A DNA stretch of 64,000 nt from Marvania coccoides (taxonomy: Eukaryota; Chlorophyta; Trebouxiophyceae; Chlorellales; Chlorellaceae): the NCBI GenBank assembly GCA_963854735.1, contig OY978099.1:1674001-1738000 (forward strand), written 5' to 3'. The first letter of the stretch is position 1. Every line of letters starts with the position of its first letter. Below the pieces are notes generated by a model. The model saw nothing but the letters and a program-made list of their open reading frames with translations. It had not been told where the DNA came from and ran no database searches. The translations under genes and the position numbers were made by a program. Below are positions 43,220-52,790 of this stretch, one piece after another.

Positions 43220-44080
43220 ATGGGCAAGCTTATGCCCGCTATATCGCTTCAGAAGCTGACTTTGTTTGTTTGTTGTATGCTACTCGCTCTTGAGCTGTTC
43301 TCTCGCGGACATTTCGAAAAAACGATCACCGATTCTCAAGGCGATAAACGCTATGTTTGGGAGCCAAATATAGCTGAAATAATGCCTTATCTTGAAACAC
43401 ATGCGAAAAATCTGAAGAAGGCGAAAACCCCCTCGTGCACTGTAGAGTCGTTTGGAAACACGACATATGGAGCCCACACACTGTGTTCAAAAACGCTATC
43501 AGCTCAGCATTGTACATTTTTATCGTTTGGAATTAATTTTGATTACTCCTTCGATGTTGACCTCGCTAATAGATGGCAATGCAGTGGCTTTGCTGCTGAT
43601 CCAACTGTTGTGCACAAGTCCAAGTTGCATCCTTTGGTGACATTCCACAATATTGGTGCTAAAAGCCTAGCTTCGCCTCAAGATTTGCCATGGCGATGGA
43701 GCACATCCATTCCTTCTTTGAAACGGTTTCTTAATGTATCACATCTTGATGTTCTCAAGATGGACTGTGAAGGCTGCGAATACTCATTAGCTAAAGATAT
43801 TATACTCGAAGAACCTGATTTTTTCTTTCATGTCGACCAATTTGCTGTTGAATTCCATGTGAGCAAGACATGGCTCTCATCCGACGAAGCTGTATATTCA
43901 TTTGGCATATTATTAAAGTTACTGGGTGAAGCTGGTCTAATTTTGCAAGATTATGTTGTCACAGGTTGCGATCCGAAAAAAGAAAAACTGGGTTGTATGG
44001 ATGGTATAACAAAGGCCAAAATACCGTGCGGCCTTTCTCAGAGCTGCCATAACTATTTATTTGCGCGTGCCTCTTCGTAA
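43220..44080 (+). CDS. FkbM/METTL24-like methyltransferase, membrane anchored
   Basis: A single exon of 286 residues starts at ATG 43220. Residues about 10-25 are hydrophobic (LTLFVCCMLLALELF), a likely signal anchor. LSFGINFDYSFDVDLANRW and CSGFAADPTVVHKS fill the SAM-binding region. The family block LDVLKMDCEGCEYSLAKDII is the FkbM K-x-D-x-EG-x-E motif. QFAVEFHVSK follows, then a Cys-rich C-terminus (GCDPKKEKLGCMDG). These enzymes O-methylate sugars or similar acceptors. The acceptor here is unknown, but the anchor suggests the Golgi. No defect is seen. Confidence 0.8.
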   Translation: MGKLMPAISLQKLTLFVCCMLLALELFSRGHFEKTITDSQGDKRYVWEPNIAEIMPYLETHAKNLKKAKTPSCTVESFGNTTYGAHTLCSKTLSAQHCTFLSFGINFDYSFDVDLANRWQCSGFAADPTVVHKSKLHPLVTFHNIGAKSLASPQDLPWRWSTSIPSLKRFLNVSHLDVLKMDCEGCEYSLAKDIILEEPDFFFHVDQFAVEFHVSKTWLSSDEAVYSFGILLKLLGEAGLILQDYVVTGCDPKKEKLGCMDGITKAKIPCGLSQSCHNYLFARASS

Positions 44081-44523
44081 TCGCCACCTTCCACCAGGCC
44101 ATCTCAAATTACAATTCCATTTCTTACTATTCCCCATTGTGCTTCCGGTTGAGCTTGAACGCAGCTGAAAGAAAGGAGAAGGCTTGTGGAGAGCGTGCAT
44201 TGTCAATCGATTTTGCACTGTTATACACGATGGCATATATCAATTATTTATAGTATGGAACCGACCAAAACTTGTTTCTAAATTTGTTGAGCTTTAGAGG
44301 TCGAGGCACTCAGAAGTGGAACAGGGCGACAATCAGCAGTGTTCCATGGACATGTGCAGCCACCCCCCCCCCCCCCCCCCCCCCGGGGGTTAAATTACTT
44401 CTGGTTTTTACAATAATTGCAATGCGATCTTCAGCGCTACAAATAGCCAATTCAGAGGAAAGTCATCTTTACCCCCACCCCCACCCACACCCACACCCCA
44501 CACCCCCCCCAACCCCTATTAGT
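44081..44523. other. Spacer with C homopolymer and CCCACA repeats
   Basis: No supported gene. A run of about 22 C followed by G5 lies at 44363-44389 and a CCCAC/CCCACA array at 44471-44512. They mark the broken 5' edge of the gypsy fragment. Confidence 0.7.
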
Positions 44524-45369
44524 ATGGTGCTTAATTTTGCACAGTTTCAGACGGATGGCCAAAGTGAAGTCATGAACAAGTTTTTGGAGCGCTACTTGCG
44601 CTCTTTTTGTGCTGCTGACCCTGTTTCGTGGGGCCGTCATTTGAGAAAAGCTGCTTTTGCTTACAGCAACTCCACCCAGGTCTCCACTGGTTTTAGTCCC
44701 TTTTTCATGAACTTTGGACAACATCCCCGCATGCCAGCCTCTCTTGGCCTGCCACATGCTGTTGATACAACATCTGATGTTTCTATATTTGCTGGTCGCT
44801 TAGACGCCGTCACTCAGGCCGCCCAGGCCTGCCTGATCGCATCTCAAGCGAGCATGAAAACTTTTGCTGATCGTCGCCGCCAAGATGTCGAATATTCCGT
44901 TGGTACGGAAGTTATGCTGGATTCTAAAAATGTATCGTTAGCTGGCGATCGCGCCATTAAGTTGCAGCCCAAATTTGTTGGGCCTTTCACCGTTGTTGAA
45001 CGCATTGGAAAGTGGGCGTACAGATTGGAAATGCCTGACTTTTTCAGAGGCCACCCTGTATTCCATGTTTCCTTTTTGAAGCTATACCACGAAGACGATA
45101 CCCAATTTCCTCTTCATAAGGTTGACTCCGTTCCGCCCCCGTTCTTTTATCATGACAGGGCCGCTTACTGTGAGGTTGAAGCTGTTCTTGAATATCGTTC
45201 CCGTCCGCAGAAAAAAAAATTGGTTAAGTGGTACGGCGATCCTATCGCGACGTGGGAGCCAATTGCAGAAATTGAGCGCGGCGCTAGTGCTATCGTCGCT
45301 TCTTTTTGGGAGTCACGAGTTCCGTCTCGCCCCTCCCGTGTGTTACCTCCGCGCCGTGGCCGGCGCTGA
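44524..45369 (+). pseudogene. Ty3/gypsy integrase C-terminal fragment with chromodomain
   Basis: One open frame of 281 residues begins inside the integrase catalytic core: FQTDGQSEVMNKFLERYL carries the catalytic Glu region. The core end (FAYSNSTQVSTGFSPFFMNF), the GPF/Y-type segment (KFVGPFTVVERIGKWAYRLE, HPVFHVSFLKLYH) and a chromodomain (VEAVLEYRSRPQKKKLVKWY, GDPIATWEPIAEIE) follow. This is the C-terminal order of chromovirus-type LTR retrotransposons. Gag, protease, reverse transcriptase and the first integrase Asp residues are missing, so it is a 5'-truncated copy. No clear LTR was identified in the 3' flank. Confidence 0.88.
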
Positions 45370-46084
45370 AGGGGGGAAAGGAGTAGCGTTATGGGAATAC
45401 CTCCCTCCACTCTTTCTTCCCCTTTGAGCCCCTCCTCTTTGATATAGTAGCTGCTCTGCGGTGCAGTTCAGTTAGTTATATTTATAGTTGGAAGTATGAA
45501 GTCCTCAATTGCTGACTAAATGTCGCATCCCTCACGGGGGGGGGGGGCGGTCGTTTGTTAGTTATATTTCGTCAAGCTGCTGAGAACCCCCTAACTGTGC
45601 GTTTAAGTGCTCTAGACACCTGCTACGCGTGTATATGCAGAAATATTTTTTTAAAACATACTTCAAAATAAAATTTGAGTCACAAGAGACTATTTTCCCC
45701 ACGGCCGCCACCCTTCACTCACTCTCCTCACTCAGCTCCTCCTCAGCCCCCGTCTCGAACTCAATCTCCTCGTCGCCACCGCGTGCGCTATCGCCGCTTC
45801 GCCCCCGGCCCCTCCCACGCCCCCGCCGCTTGGGGGCGGGACCCGACCTGAACCCAATCCATTTGAAAATATGCACCCTGTGGGCACTTCCTCGCTTGTT
45901 TCGAAGTGTATAAATGCTGTATTTATTGGGTTTACATGAATTAAAGGCTCACAGGGCTCAGAAAGGCCAAAATTCAATGTGGACGGTTTTGACGAACGAA
46001 ACCTAATTTTGCGCCCAAAAGAGGGGGGGGGGGGGGGGGGTAGCCTGACCCGCGGGAATCTAGTTTAGTCGGCCTGTGTAATAC
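45370..46084. other. Spacer with R6 copy and G homopolymers
   Basis: No supported gene. It holds R6 copy 2 (45862-46010) and G runs at 45536-45546 and 46023-46040. Confidence 0.6.
45862..46010 (+). repeat. Dispersed repeat R6, copy 2
   Basis: Highly similar to 23552-23696, with both copies followed by a G-rich tract and TAGCCTGA. Confidence 0.9.
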
Positions 46085-46728
46085 ATGAATAATACAAATA
46101 TATGTCGATTCGTTTATATTTCATATGCCCATTATACTAATTTGGCACTATTTTTAGCACGACACTTGCTGTGGCTCTTCAGATTCATTGATGACATTCA
46201 CTCCATAAATGCTAGATTTTTCAATCGTTTGCTCTATAGAAACCAAACTTTCTTCGGCATTCAAGGAGTTTATCCTCCAGATTTGGAAATAACTCTTTCC
46301 TCTCCCACTCCACATTCTGCTTTTTTAGACGTTCAAGTTTCTTCAAAAAATAAAATGGAAAATTCCCTTTGATTACTTCTTTTTTCAACAAGTTCAATAC
46401 TCCGACTTTCCAACACGTTCTTAATAAACGATTCATCTCCTATAGCATTAAACTCTCATTGGGAATTAAAAGAAACATTATTATTGGACGCTTTCGTTAC
46501 TTCCGTACCACTATCATGGACCCAAAGAGTTTTGTCCTAACAATGGCGAAAGTGTTGAAAGATTTGCTTGATAGAGGTTTCCCCCGTCGTATGTTATTGA
46601 AAACTCTTCGAAGCTTATGCCACAAGTGGAATGGCATCTATGGTTTGAGCTGCATTTTCATTTACACGCAAATATTTGAACATTTGGCAATCCTGGAGAA
46701 CTCTTCGGAGCCCGGTATCGGTTTCTAG
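46085..46728 (+). pseudogene. Penelope-like reverse transcriptase fragment
   Basis: Two frames with a shift near 46370. The first has LFRFIDDIHSINARFFNRLL (the x-x-DD catalytic motif), GVYPPDLEITLSS and SAFLDVQVSSK, an arrangement typical of Penelope-like and related reverse transcriptases. The second has SLGIKRNIIIGRFRYFRTTI and LKDLLDRGFPRRMLLKTLRS, fitting the thumb region. The fingers region and any GIY-YIG domain are missing, so it is a decayed fragment. Two R1 repeats start about 300 bp downstream and may be parts of the same element. Confidence 0.7.
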
Positions 46729-47025
46729 TTTTCACCGTTTTTTTAAATGTATAGTGTTTTGGTCGTGCATTGCATGCTTTGATTTTCGAGCAGAAAAGCG
46801 CGCGTTCTCTTTTTTCCCTGTCATATAAGGAAAATTTACGGCGGCACTCGTTGTCCAGAATTTCCCCCCGATTTCTTGGACGTGCCTAACAACCCGCTTT
46901 TCTACCCTACAGGTAAGCAGCCATTTTCATATTTTTCCTTTGCCTTTTTCTTCTACAAACACCGGGGGGGTGTAAATTTCTGGACTAGTTGTTTTATTTT
47001 TACATTGCGAATGGCAACACCACAT

Positions 47026-47117
47026 CTATAGAAGATTAGGAAGGTCTTAGATGTGGTAAGTATTTGGACGAGGGAAACCTTTGGGTAGGGACAGTGCACC
47101 TACTATAGGGCGTCTTT
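47026..47117 (+). repeat. Dispersed repeat R1, copy 3a (truncated)
   Basis: Begins TCTATAGAAGATTAGGAAG as in copy 2, contains GGACGAGGGAAACC and GTAGG/CCTAC, and breaks off after CGTCT. Confidence 0.85.
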
Positions 47118-47140
47118 ATACGCAGCCACAAACTACAGAA

Positions 47141-47350
47141 GAATTGGAATCGATCTTTGATTGTGGTACACTCAATAAGTATGGACGAGGGAAACCTTTA
47201 TGTGTAGAAACCGTGCACCTACTATAGGTCGTCCTCCCCCTGGTGTCTCTTTAAATTTTATTTCTGTTGAGAAATAAGACTGAGCTTAACTATCCTCGGT
47301 GCTTATTGGGCATATGAAAAAATACTACGATGATAATTAAGCTCGTCTTA
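47141..47350 (+). repeat. Dispersed repeat R1, copy 3b with inverted end
   Basis: A nearly full copy (47141-47317) ending GGGCATATGA is followed within a few bases by GATAATTAAGCTCGTCTTAC, the inverted form of the repeat's own 3' segment. Confidence 0.85.
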
Positions 47351-47508
47351 CTTAGAAAAAATAGATGTTTATATTTGGTCCATTCAAAGTTTTTAGCTGC
47401 TGCCGTAGCTGTCGCGTGATTTCCAGCCTCCGAAGAATCTCCTGTTTGTGCCATTATTATTATGATTACCGACGAATGCTTTCCCCCCACATTGTGCCTC
47501 CATTTTTT

Positions 47509-48501
47509 TCATGCTCCTTTGCACGGTTGCCGTTCCCTACACACGAAGTTCCTCCCACACCGATTTTTTATCGACCGCAAAACATTGAGGGTATCTTCAG
47601 TGATAACAGATCTATGAATAGCAATTAGATCGGATTGAATCCATTCAAAACCTTGAGATGTTTTTACTGTGCACAGTTCATCGGCATACTTTGCCAGAGA
47701 AGTAGGTCTGGGAGCGTAATATACATTGCAGTCAGGTACACATGATATATTTTGGCCCGTTTTCCTGCCCCACCATGCAAAGTCAAAGAGCAAATAATTC
47801 TCGTCGAGCAGCTCAAGGACCTGCAGGGTATCAATTTCGCATGCCAACAGCTCGACCCAGTGCATTTTAACACCGCGTTGAATGAGCTTCTTTGCACCCT
47901 GCAACACCTGTAGGGTGACAGTCTCCGACCCGTGAACATCATTGCTTAAAACGTCAATGGGCGCATGGACCACTGCATCTAAAGTGACAGATGGCAGCTG
48001 TCCCAACGTGTCGTCCTCCTTGGTTTTAACTTTTCCCCTGTATGACACAAAAACAGTGTCCGATACATTTGACACAGCTTTTTCAAATAAATGGAGGCGT
48101 TGTTCGGCGACGTTTTTAGCTGCTTTTCCTTTAACAAAATTAACGTATTCCTTCACCGGGTCAAATGCATATACAGTGTGGATATTTGAGAAATGAATGA
48201 CCTCTGCGCTTTCAGTCTCCTCGCCAATGCCAACGATTGCCAGACTGCAATTGGCTGGGCAGACCATCGAAAGCAAGAAATATTTTGCCGAGTGCATATC
48301 GCAGCTGCTGAGGCCAGTGTCGTATACCACACAGTGCACATGCCCACTGGGAAACGCCGATTGAGAATCAAACACCGTTGAAGCAACAGGGAGGTGGCAG
48401 CGGGTCTGCCCAAATTTCCAACCAGCAAAGGATGAGATCATAATGACGAGCATTCGCATTTTAAGTGGTTTGTATTTAATTACTTTCTTACGGTCATACA
48501 T
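47509..48501 (-). CDS. FkbM-like methyltransferase homologue, membrane anchored
   Basis: A single exon of 330 residues starts at ATG 48501; a second ATG (MRMLVIMISSFAGW) lies 14 codons in. Residues about 15-28 are a short hydrophobic anchor. CSLAIVGIGEE and HTVYAFDPVKEYVNFVKG occupy the SAM-site positions. The FkbM block reads VLSNDVHGSETVTLQVLQGA, with His where the family usually has Glu or Gln. The C-terminal third is Cys-containing (CVPDCNVYYAPRP). It is likely a sugar-type methyltransferase or an inactive relative. AT-rich and intronless like its neighbours. Confidence 0.65.
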   Translation of the reverse strand: MYDRKKVIKYKPLKMRMLVIMISSFAGWKFGQTRCHLPVASTVFDSQSAFPSGHVHCVVYDTGLSSCDMHSAKYFLLSMVCPANCSLAIVGIGEETESAEVIHFSNIHTVYAFDPVKEYVNFVKGKAAKNVAEQRLHLFEKAVSNVSDTVFVSYRGKVKTKEDDTLGQLPSVTLDAVVHAPIDVLSNDVHGSETVTLQVLQGAKKLIQRGVKMHWVELLACEIDTLQVLELLDENYLLFDFAWWGRKTGQNISCVPDCNVYYAPRPTSLAKYADELCTVKTSQGFEWIQSDLIAIHRSVITEDTLNVLRSIKNRCGRNFVCRERQPCKGA

Positions 48502-49685
48502 TTTGGACGATTAGATGATAGACTTAAGAGTGTGGAAAACAGGGAACTTGTTCACTTAGTCTGGCCCGTCGAGTGTCGATAAAGAAGAGCGAAATTCGAT
48601 TATTAAAAAAAATAACAATTGTATATTTTTTTTACACCAGCGATCCCCTGCGGGGTTGTGTGGCCAAGAGAAACTGCACAAACAATTTTGAGCCAATTAA
48701 GCTGCGCTTAGAAGGAATCCGTGTGCAAGCAGGGTAAGTCATGTTCGCATCGCATCACTCGCTGAAAAAGCGCGATTTCTCGCACTGCCGGAGCCGGAAA
48801 TCCGACTTGAAGGCATCAGGAAGCAGAATATGCGCGCCGTATATGCTGGACCTGGTACCCACTCACGCTCCAACTTTGTTTTTTTTAATAGGAAGTTCCC
48901 TACGTAGGTAGTTCCGTACGTACCGGACCTATTAATTTTCCGTTTCATAAATTAATTGCCAGCGAAAAACCGCGCAAACAATAGGCCAGGGGAAATTCAG
49001 GGGCAAATAACCTCGAAAAAAATAGGCCCAGGAATTTTTTTTTTACGCGCTGGGGCGCTTTCTCGCAAGTTCTGGGCACTCTTATTGGTGGCGCCCCGGC
49101 GCCCGGGCAGTCAGGGCGCCAGGCAAGCTCACAAGATGATCAAGGTTGTTTCTGCTGTGTCTCTGTCGTCTGTTTTCCTGTAAAGAGGGTGTTTTGAGCC
49201 CGATTCTGAAAAAAAATTCTAAAAAAACCGCTCAAAATTCATGTGCCCATATTCACGCAAGAAATAGGACTCACAAAATCCCAACTGAGAATCCGCGCAA
49301 ATTATAGGACCCGCAAACATTAGGTCCGGTACAGTACATATTTTTCAATGTATTTTTCAATGTTTTCACTTAACAGTATCAATTCGATTTTGTGCCCTGA
49401 CGGAATAAGTTTGTTTTAATTATCTTGGTTCTTTTTCTTTGTTCTTTGTGGTCCCCAAAAACCGTCCCTACATTTTGGCATAATATAATGCGAGCATTTG
49501 CAACCACAGTTGGAACAGCGGTTGGGTTTACTTTCAATTGCAATCATTGGTTTCAAATGTTCCATACAAATGCCTTCGCTGAGTTCTCCCGCCGTTTTTG
49601 TGAGCCGGACTTTGATTGAGTTTGATTCCAATTGCAATTGCACTGGAGACTAGACTTGTATATTTCATATAGTATTTTCGTTCAA
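48502..49685. other. Spacer with a MITE-like unit
   Basis: No supported gene. A unit of about 420 bp bounded by inverted GTACCGGACCTA motifs lies at 48915-49337. The right end should contain the promoter of the SGNH gene at 49686. Confidence 0.5.
48915..49337. mobile_element. MITE-like element with subterminal motif array
   Basis: The ends carry inverted GTACCGGACCTA-type sequences (48920-48932 and 49320-49334). Several internal copies of a CGCAAA..ATAGGNCC motif occur at about 48971-48989, 49012-49032, 49254-49272, 49293-49311 and 49311-49327. Arrays of short motifs near the ends are typical transposase-binding sites. No ORF inside. Confidence 0.55.
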
Positions 49686-51044
49686 ATGGCAGTGACGTGG
49701 AGTCCTTTGCCTCTTCTTTGGGGATTGGGCCTCCTTTTGCTAACCTTGCTTGTATTTTCCAGGCATCATCCCTCAAAACTGGGGCCCTTATTCCAGTTCA
49801 AGAATCCTCGCGGAGATGTCCATTTGTACACGTCCGAAAAAGAGCTGACTTTGCGCATTATACATAATATATCTCACTCACGTGTAGATATAAATTGCAC
49901 TGGATGCCTAACTGTTGGCAGCCAAAATGAGAATGCAAATCTTGCACATATTTTTCAAAGGGGGGCTCGCAATGAAGAGCTTCTTTTCTCATGGTTGGGA
50001 GGTTCTGTTACTTGGCAAGGTACAATGATCGAACCTCTTAAATTGGCTTTAGAAAAGGCAATGCCAAAAATACACATGAAAAACTTTGGAATCCCTGCAA
50101 CTGGACCTAGCTACAGTTCTTTCTGTTTGTCAAGTCTGCTCGAGGAATATCTGTATAAAAGCGATATATTTATATTAGAATGGAGTGTGAATGATTTTGA
50201 AATACCAGCATCAAGTTTTGAATTTATCATCCGCACCCTTCTCCAATTGCCACAGCATCCATCTATTATCGTCTATGTTCATTGTAGCCCTCTTCTCCTC
50301 GATGCTGACACAATGCAAAGTGGTTATTGTAAGCATTATGCACACAAGGCTCATTTTCAATTGGCCAAGCAGTACGGTTTGCCATGTCTCAACTTTGGGC
50401 CACTAATGGTAAGATTAGAGAAAAACTTACACGCAACTTTATTTAAAGACCCAGTCCATCCAAGCACGGCTGGAGGCGTTCTCATAGCGAGCCAGTTTCT
50501 CAATCTTTTTCAAGAAATTTTGTGGAATGCTGTGTTTAATACAGCATCTTTTGAATCAAATATCACTTCTCGTATTCTTGCACACTCGTTTGCATCAGCA
50601 AATCAATCTTTGCGACATTGTTGGACAACAGTTGGACCCAAACACAAACGCAACTTAATACCTATTCGTAAAACTGGGGACTGGAAATTTTCGAGTGACA
50701 CCAGCGTCTACAAAGATGGGAAAAATGCTTGGTTATCAGAAATTTCCGGAAGTAGTATTGAGTTTGCGATAAAGGGGTGCACAAAATCGGTAGATATTTT
50801 TTTCCTCAAGTCTTATAAGAATGGAACAGGGATGGCCACCGCATTCTTGCATGGATGCCAATCCGCCGTTAACTCAGTGCGCATTGATGCATTTTGGACG
50901 CTGAAACACCAACTTACGCGTGCAGTTAAGATCCCAGTACCTAAGACATGCCTGCCACTATCAATAAATATTACATCAATACCAAGAAAATATGAAGGAG
51001 GAATTGGACATACCTTTAAAATATTTGCTTTAGGTTGTGAATGA
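49686..51044 (+). CDS. SGNH hydrolase-like membrane protein with C-terminal beta domain (subfamily B)
   Basis: A single exon. I use ATG 49686 because the longer frame starts with TTG; 452 residues. Anchor at about residues 4-25 (TWSPLPLLWGLGLLLLTLLV). SGNH blocks: SWLGGSVTWQG, NFGIPATGPSYSSFCLSSLL, EWSVNDFEIP and DPVHPSTAGG. The second beta-rich domain repeats the features of the paralogue at 30595-31962 (CWTTVGPKHKRNLIPIRKTG, SVDIFFLKSYKNGTGMATAF) and ends GCE. All catalytic positions are kept. It is probably a luminal acyl-esterase or acyltransferase. Both copies look functional, so selection seems to hold both. Confidence 0.82.
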   Translation: MAVTWSPLPLLWGLGLLLLTLLVFSRHHPSKLGPLFQFKNPRGDVHLYTSEKELTLRIIHNISHSRVDINCTGCLTVGSQNENANLAHIFQRGARNEELLFSWLGGSVTWQGTMIEPLKLALEKAMPKIHMKNFGIPATGPSYSSFCLSSLLEEYLYKSDIFILEWSVNDFEIPASSFEFIIRTLLQLPQHPSIIVYVHCSPLLLDADTMQSGYCKHYAHKAHFQLAKQYGLPCLNFGPLMVRLEKNLHATLFKDPVHPSTAGGVLIASQFLNLFQEILWNAVFNTASFESNITSRILAHSFASANQSLRHCWTTVGPKHKRNLIPIRKTGDWKFSSDTSVYKDGKNAWLSEISGSSIEFAIKGCTKSVDIFFLKSYKNGTGMATAFLHGCQSAVNSVRIDAFWTLKHQLTRAVKIPVPKTCLPLSINITSIPRKYEGGIGHTFKIFALGCE

Positions 51045-51290
51045 AATTGAACGAAATCAAGAAGCCATCTGCGATAACGATACAATTTATACTTATAAGC
51101 ATGAACAATGCGGTGTCGCCCTTGTGATACAAAACCCTGTTAGAGTACTACAGTGGACCGATCCCTGAGGAAAATCCCTGCGCTTGAATTGCATATTCCT
51201 TCTCTTCGGTGCGGAATATACATGGGGCTTGGATAGATATAGGCTTAGGTCTCTATTAGGGTCGTTAGGCTCCGTCCAAGTGCACATTCC

Positions 51291-51484
51291 CGCAAAATCT
51301 CGCTTCTTGGAAGTCGGGACATTGATCCTAGTAGTTTAGGGTTCAGGGTTCTGCTCATGTACAGTGGGGGCTGCTATAATGAGGTGTTTTTATGCTAGGG
51401 GCCGGCAGGAAGCAGATACAATGCGAGGGTTTCGGGATCCAATTTGAGCCAAACCAGTGCGGAAGTATGCCCCTGGCTTAATTT
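51291..51484 (+). repeat. Dispersed repeat R3, copy 2
   Basis: Closely matches 30263-30436 with a short insertion; begins 246 bp after the SGNH stop codon. Confidence 0.9.
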
Positions 51485-51949
51485 TAGGACCAAGCTTGCA
51501 CCTCTGCTGTGTGGCCTTTGTTGCCGTCTCTGTGCGGAGAATAAAACCTCAATTTTGTATTTTGTATACCCTGCAATGTACTAGAATAAACCATGCAGAC
51601 TACAAAATATACGGGGGAGAAAACAAAGAAACGCTGGCTAATTTATTGATTGGAAGCAAACCCCTCAGGTGTCCGACTTCAAAACGTCGGGCTGGAATCC
51701 ACCGGCAGGCAACGTTGTCTTCAGAGTATGGGGCAGTAATTGAAGTATGGAGGGTAATTGAAGTATGTTTACAGAAACGAAAAAAAGGGAAAAAGTGAAA
51801 AAAAAAAGTAATTGCATCAACGGTCTTACTCGGGAGGTGCAGCGGCCTCCCAAGTGCGGGGGTGAATAAAATTTCTGGACAATTTTAAAATATTTGAGCA
51901 CATATTGCGACGGCAACGCTACAATCGCAGAAGGATAGGCATGTTTTTT

Positions 51950-52140
51950 ATTGTGGTACACTCAGTAGGTCATGGACGATGGGAAACCTTTGAGTAGGAA
52001 CTGGCAATTCTACTAGCGTCGTCCCCCTGGGGTCTGGTATCTTAAAATCTTAAATTTCTTTTGCCGCGGGTGCTCAACGAGTATAGTAAATTTTCTAAAT
52101 AAGACGAGCTTAATTATCCTCGGAGTAATTGGGCATATGA
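51950..52140 (+). repeat. Dispersed repeat R1, copy 4 (most diverged)
   Basis: Contains GTGGTACACTCAGTAGGT, GGACGATGGGAAACC and ends GGGCATATGA. The outer stem (GGACGA/TCGTCC) and a GTAG/CTAC inner stem persist although the loop differs from other copies. Confidence 0.8.
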
Positions 52141-52538
52141 AAGGCATGATAGGAGGTCCGTAGGGTGAAGCACAGCTCGGTTGTACGCATTTGGGTCCCC
52201 AGAGCGCAACTACTCTGCAACTACTCTCCTCGCAACTACTCTGCCTTTGCCGGACTCCGGGGGGGAATATAAATACATTTCATGCTCTGTCCGTACGTCC
52301 CCAGTCACCGACAGTGAACCTGCGGCTACTTTCGAACCTGCCTTACTATGACGGGGTGGGTACGGCGGTGTGTTGCAAGTCTCTTCAGGAGCGAACACAT
52401 TCACAACATGTAATTTAGCATTATTGCAGGTCAATAAGGGAGCGAACACATTCAAAAACCGTAATTATTCATTAATTAAACCTATACTATATTGTATATT
52501 GGGCATATAAAAAAATATTGTGACCTTGACGAGTTTAC

Positions 52539-52790
52539 AAGCCTAAGTCGCCACAGGTGGGACAGGGATCAAAATCCCTGGGGGCCAGCACTGCGAATAT
52601 TTAGAATAAAACATAGGAGAAGGACTATAGCAGAAGGCCGGATATAACCCAACCGGGTGCTGCTTGCCAGGAAGACAGAGAAGGGATCCGAAAGTTTGCA
52701 ACATGGTGCGGCAAGCTGTCCTCAGGTTCCTCCCAGTGGGAGGCGGCGGACTGGAGTCCAGACAAAACAAGTACACCCTGAACAAGTAGA
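52539..52790 (-). repeat. Dispersed repeat R4, copy 2 (inverted)
   Basis: Reverse-complement homologue of 29185-29411, beginning TTACAAGCCTAAGTCGCC on the plus strand. Confidence 0.75.

Noticed and set aside
10556..52140. Hammerhead ribozyme in repeat R1 (CTGGACGAGGGAAACC looks similar to CTGATGAG..GAAAC)
   Set aside because: The CTG before GACGA is not kept among copies, the required CTGANGA order is broken by an extra G, and no cleavage-site helix fits on either strand.
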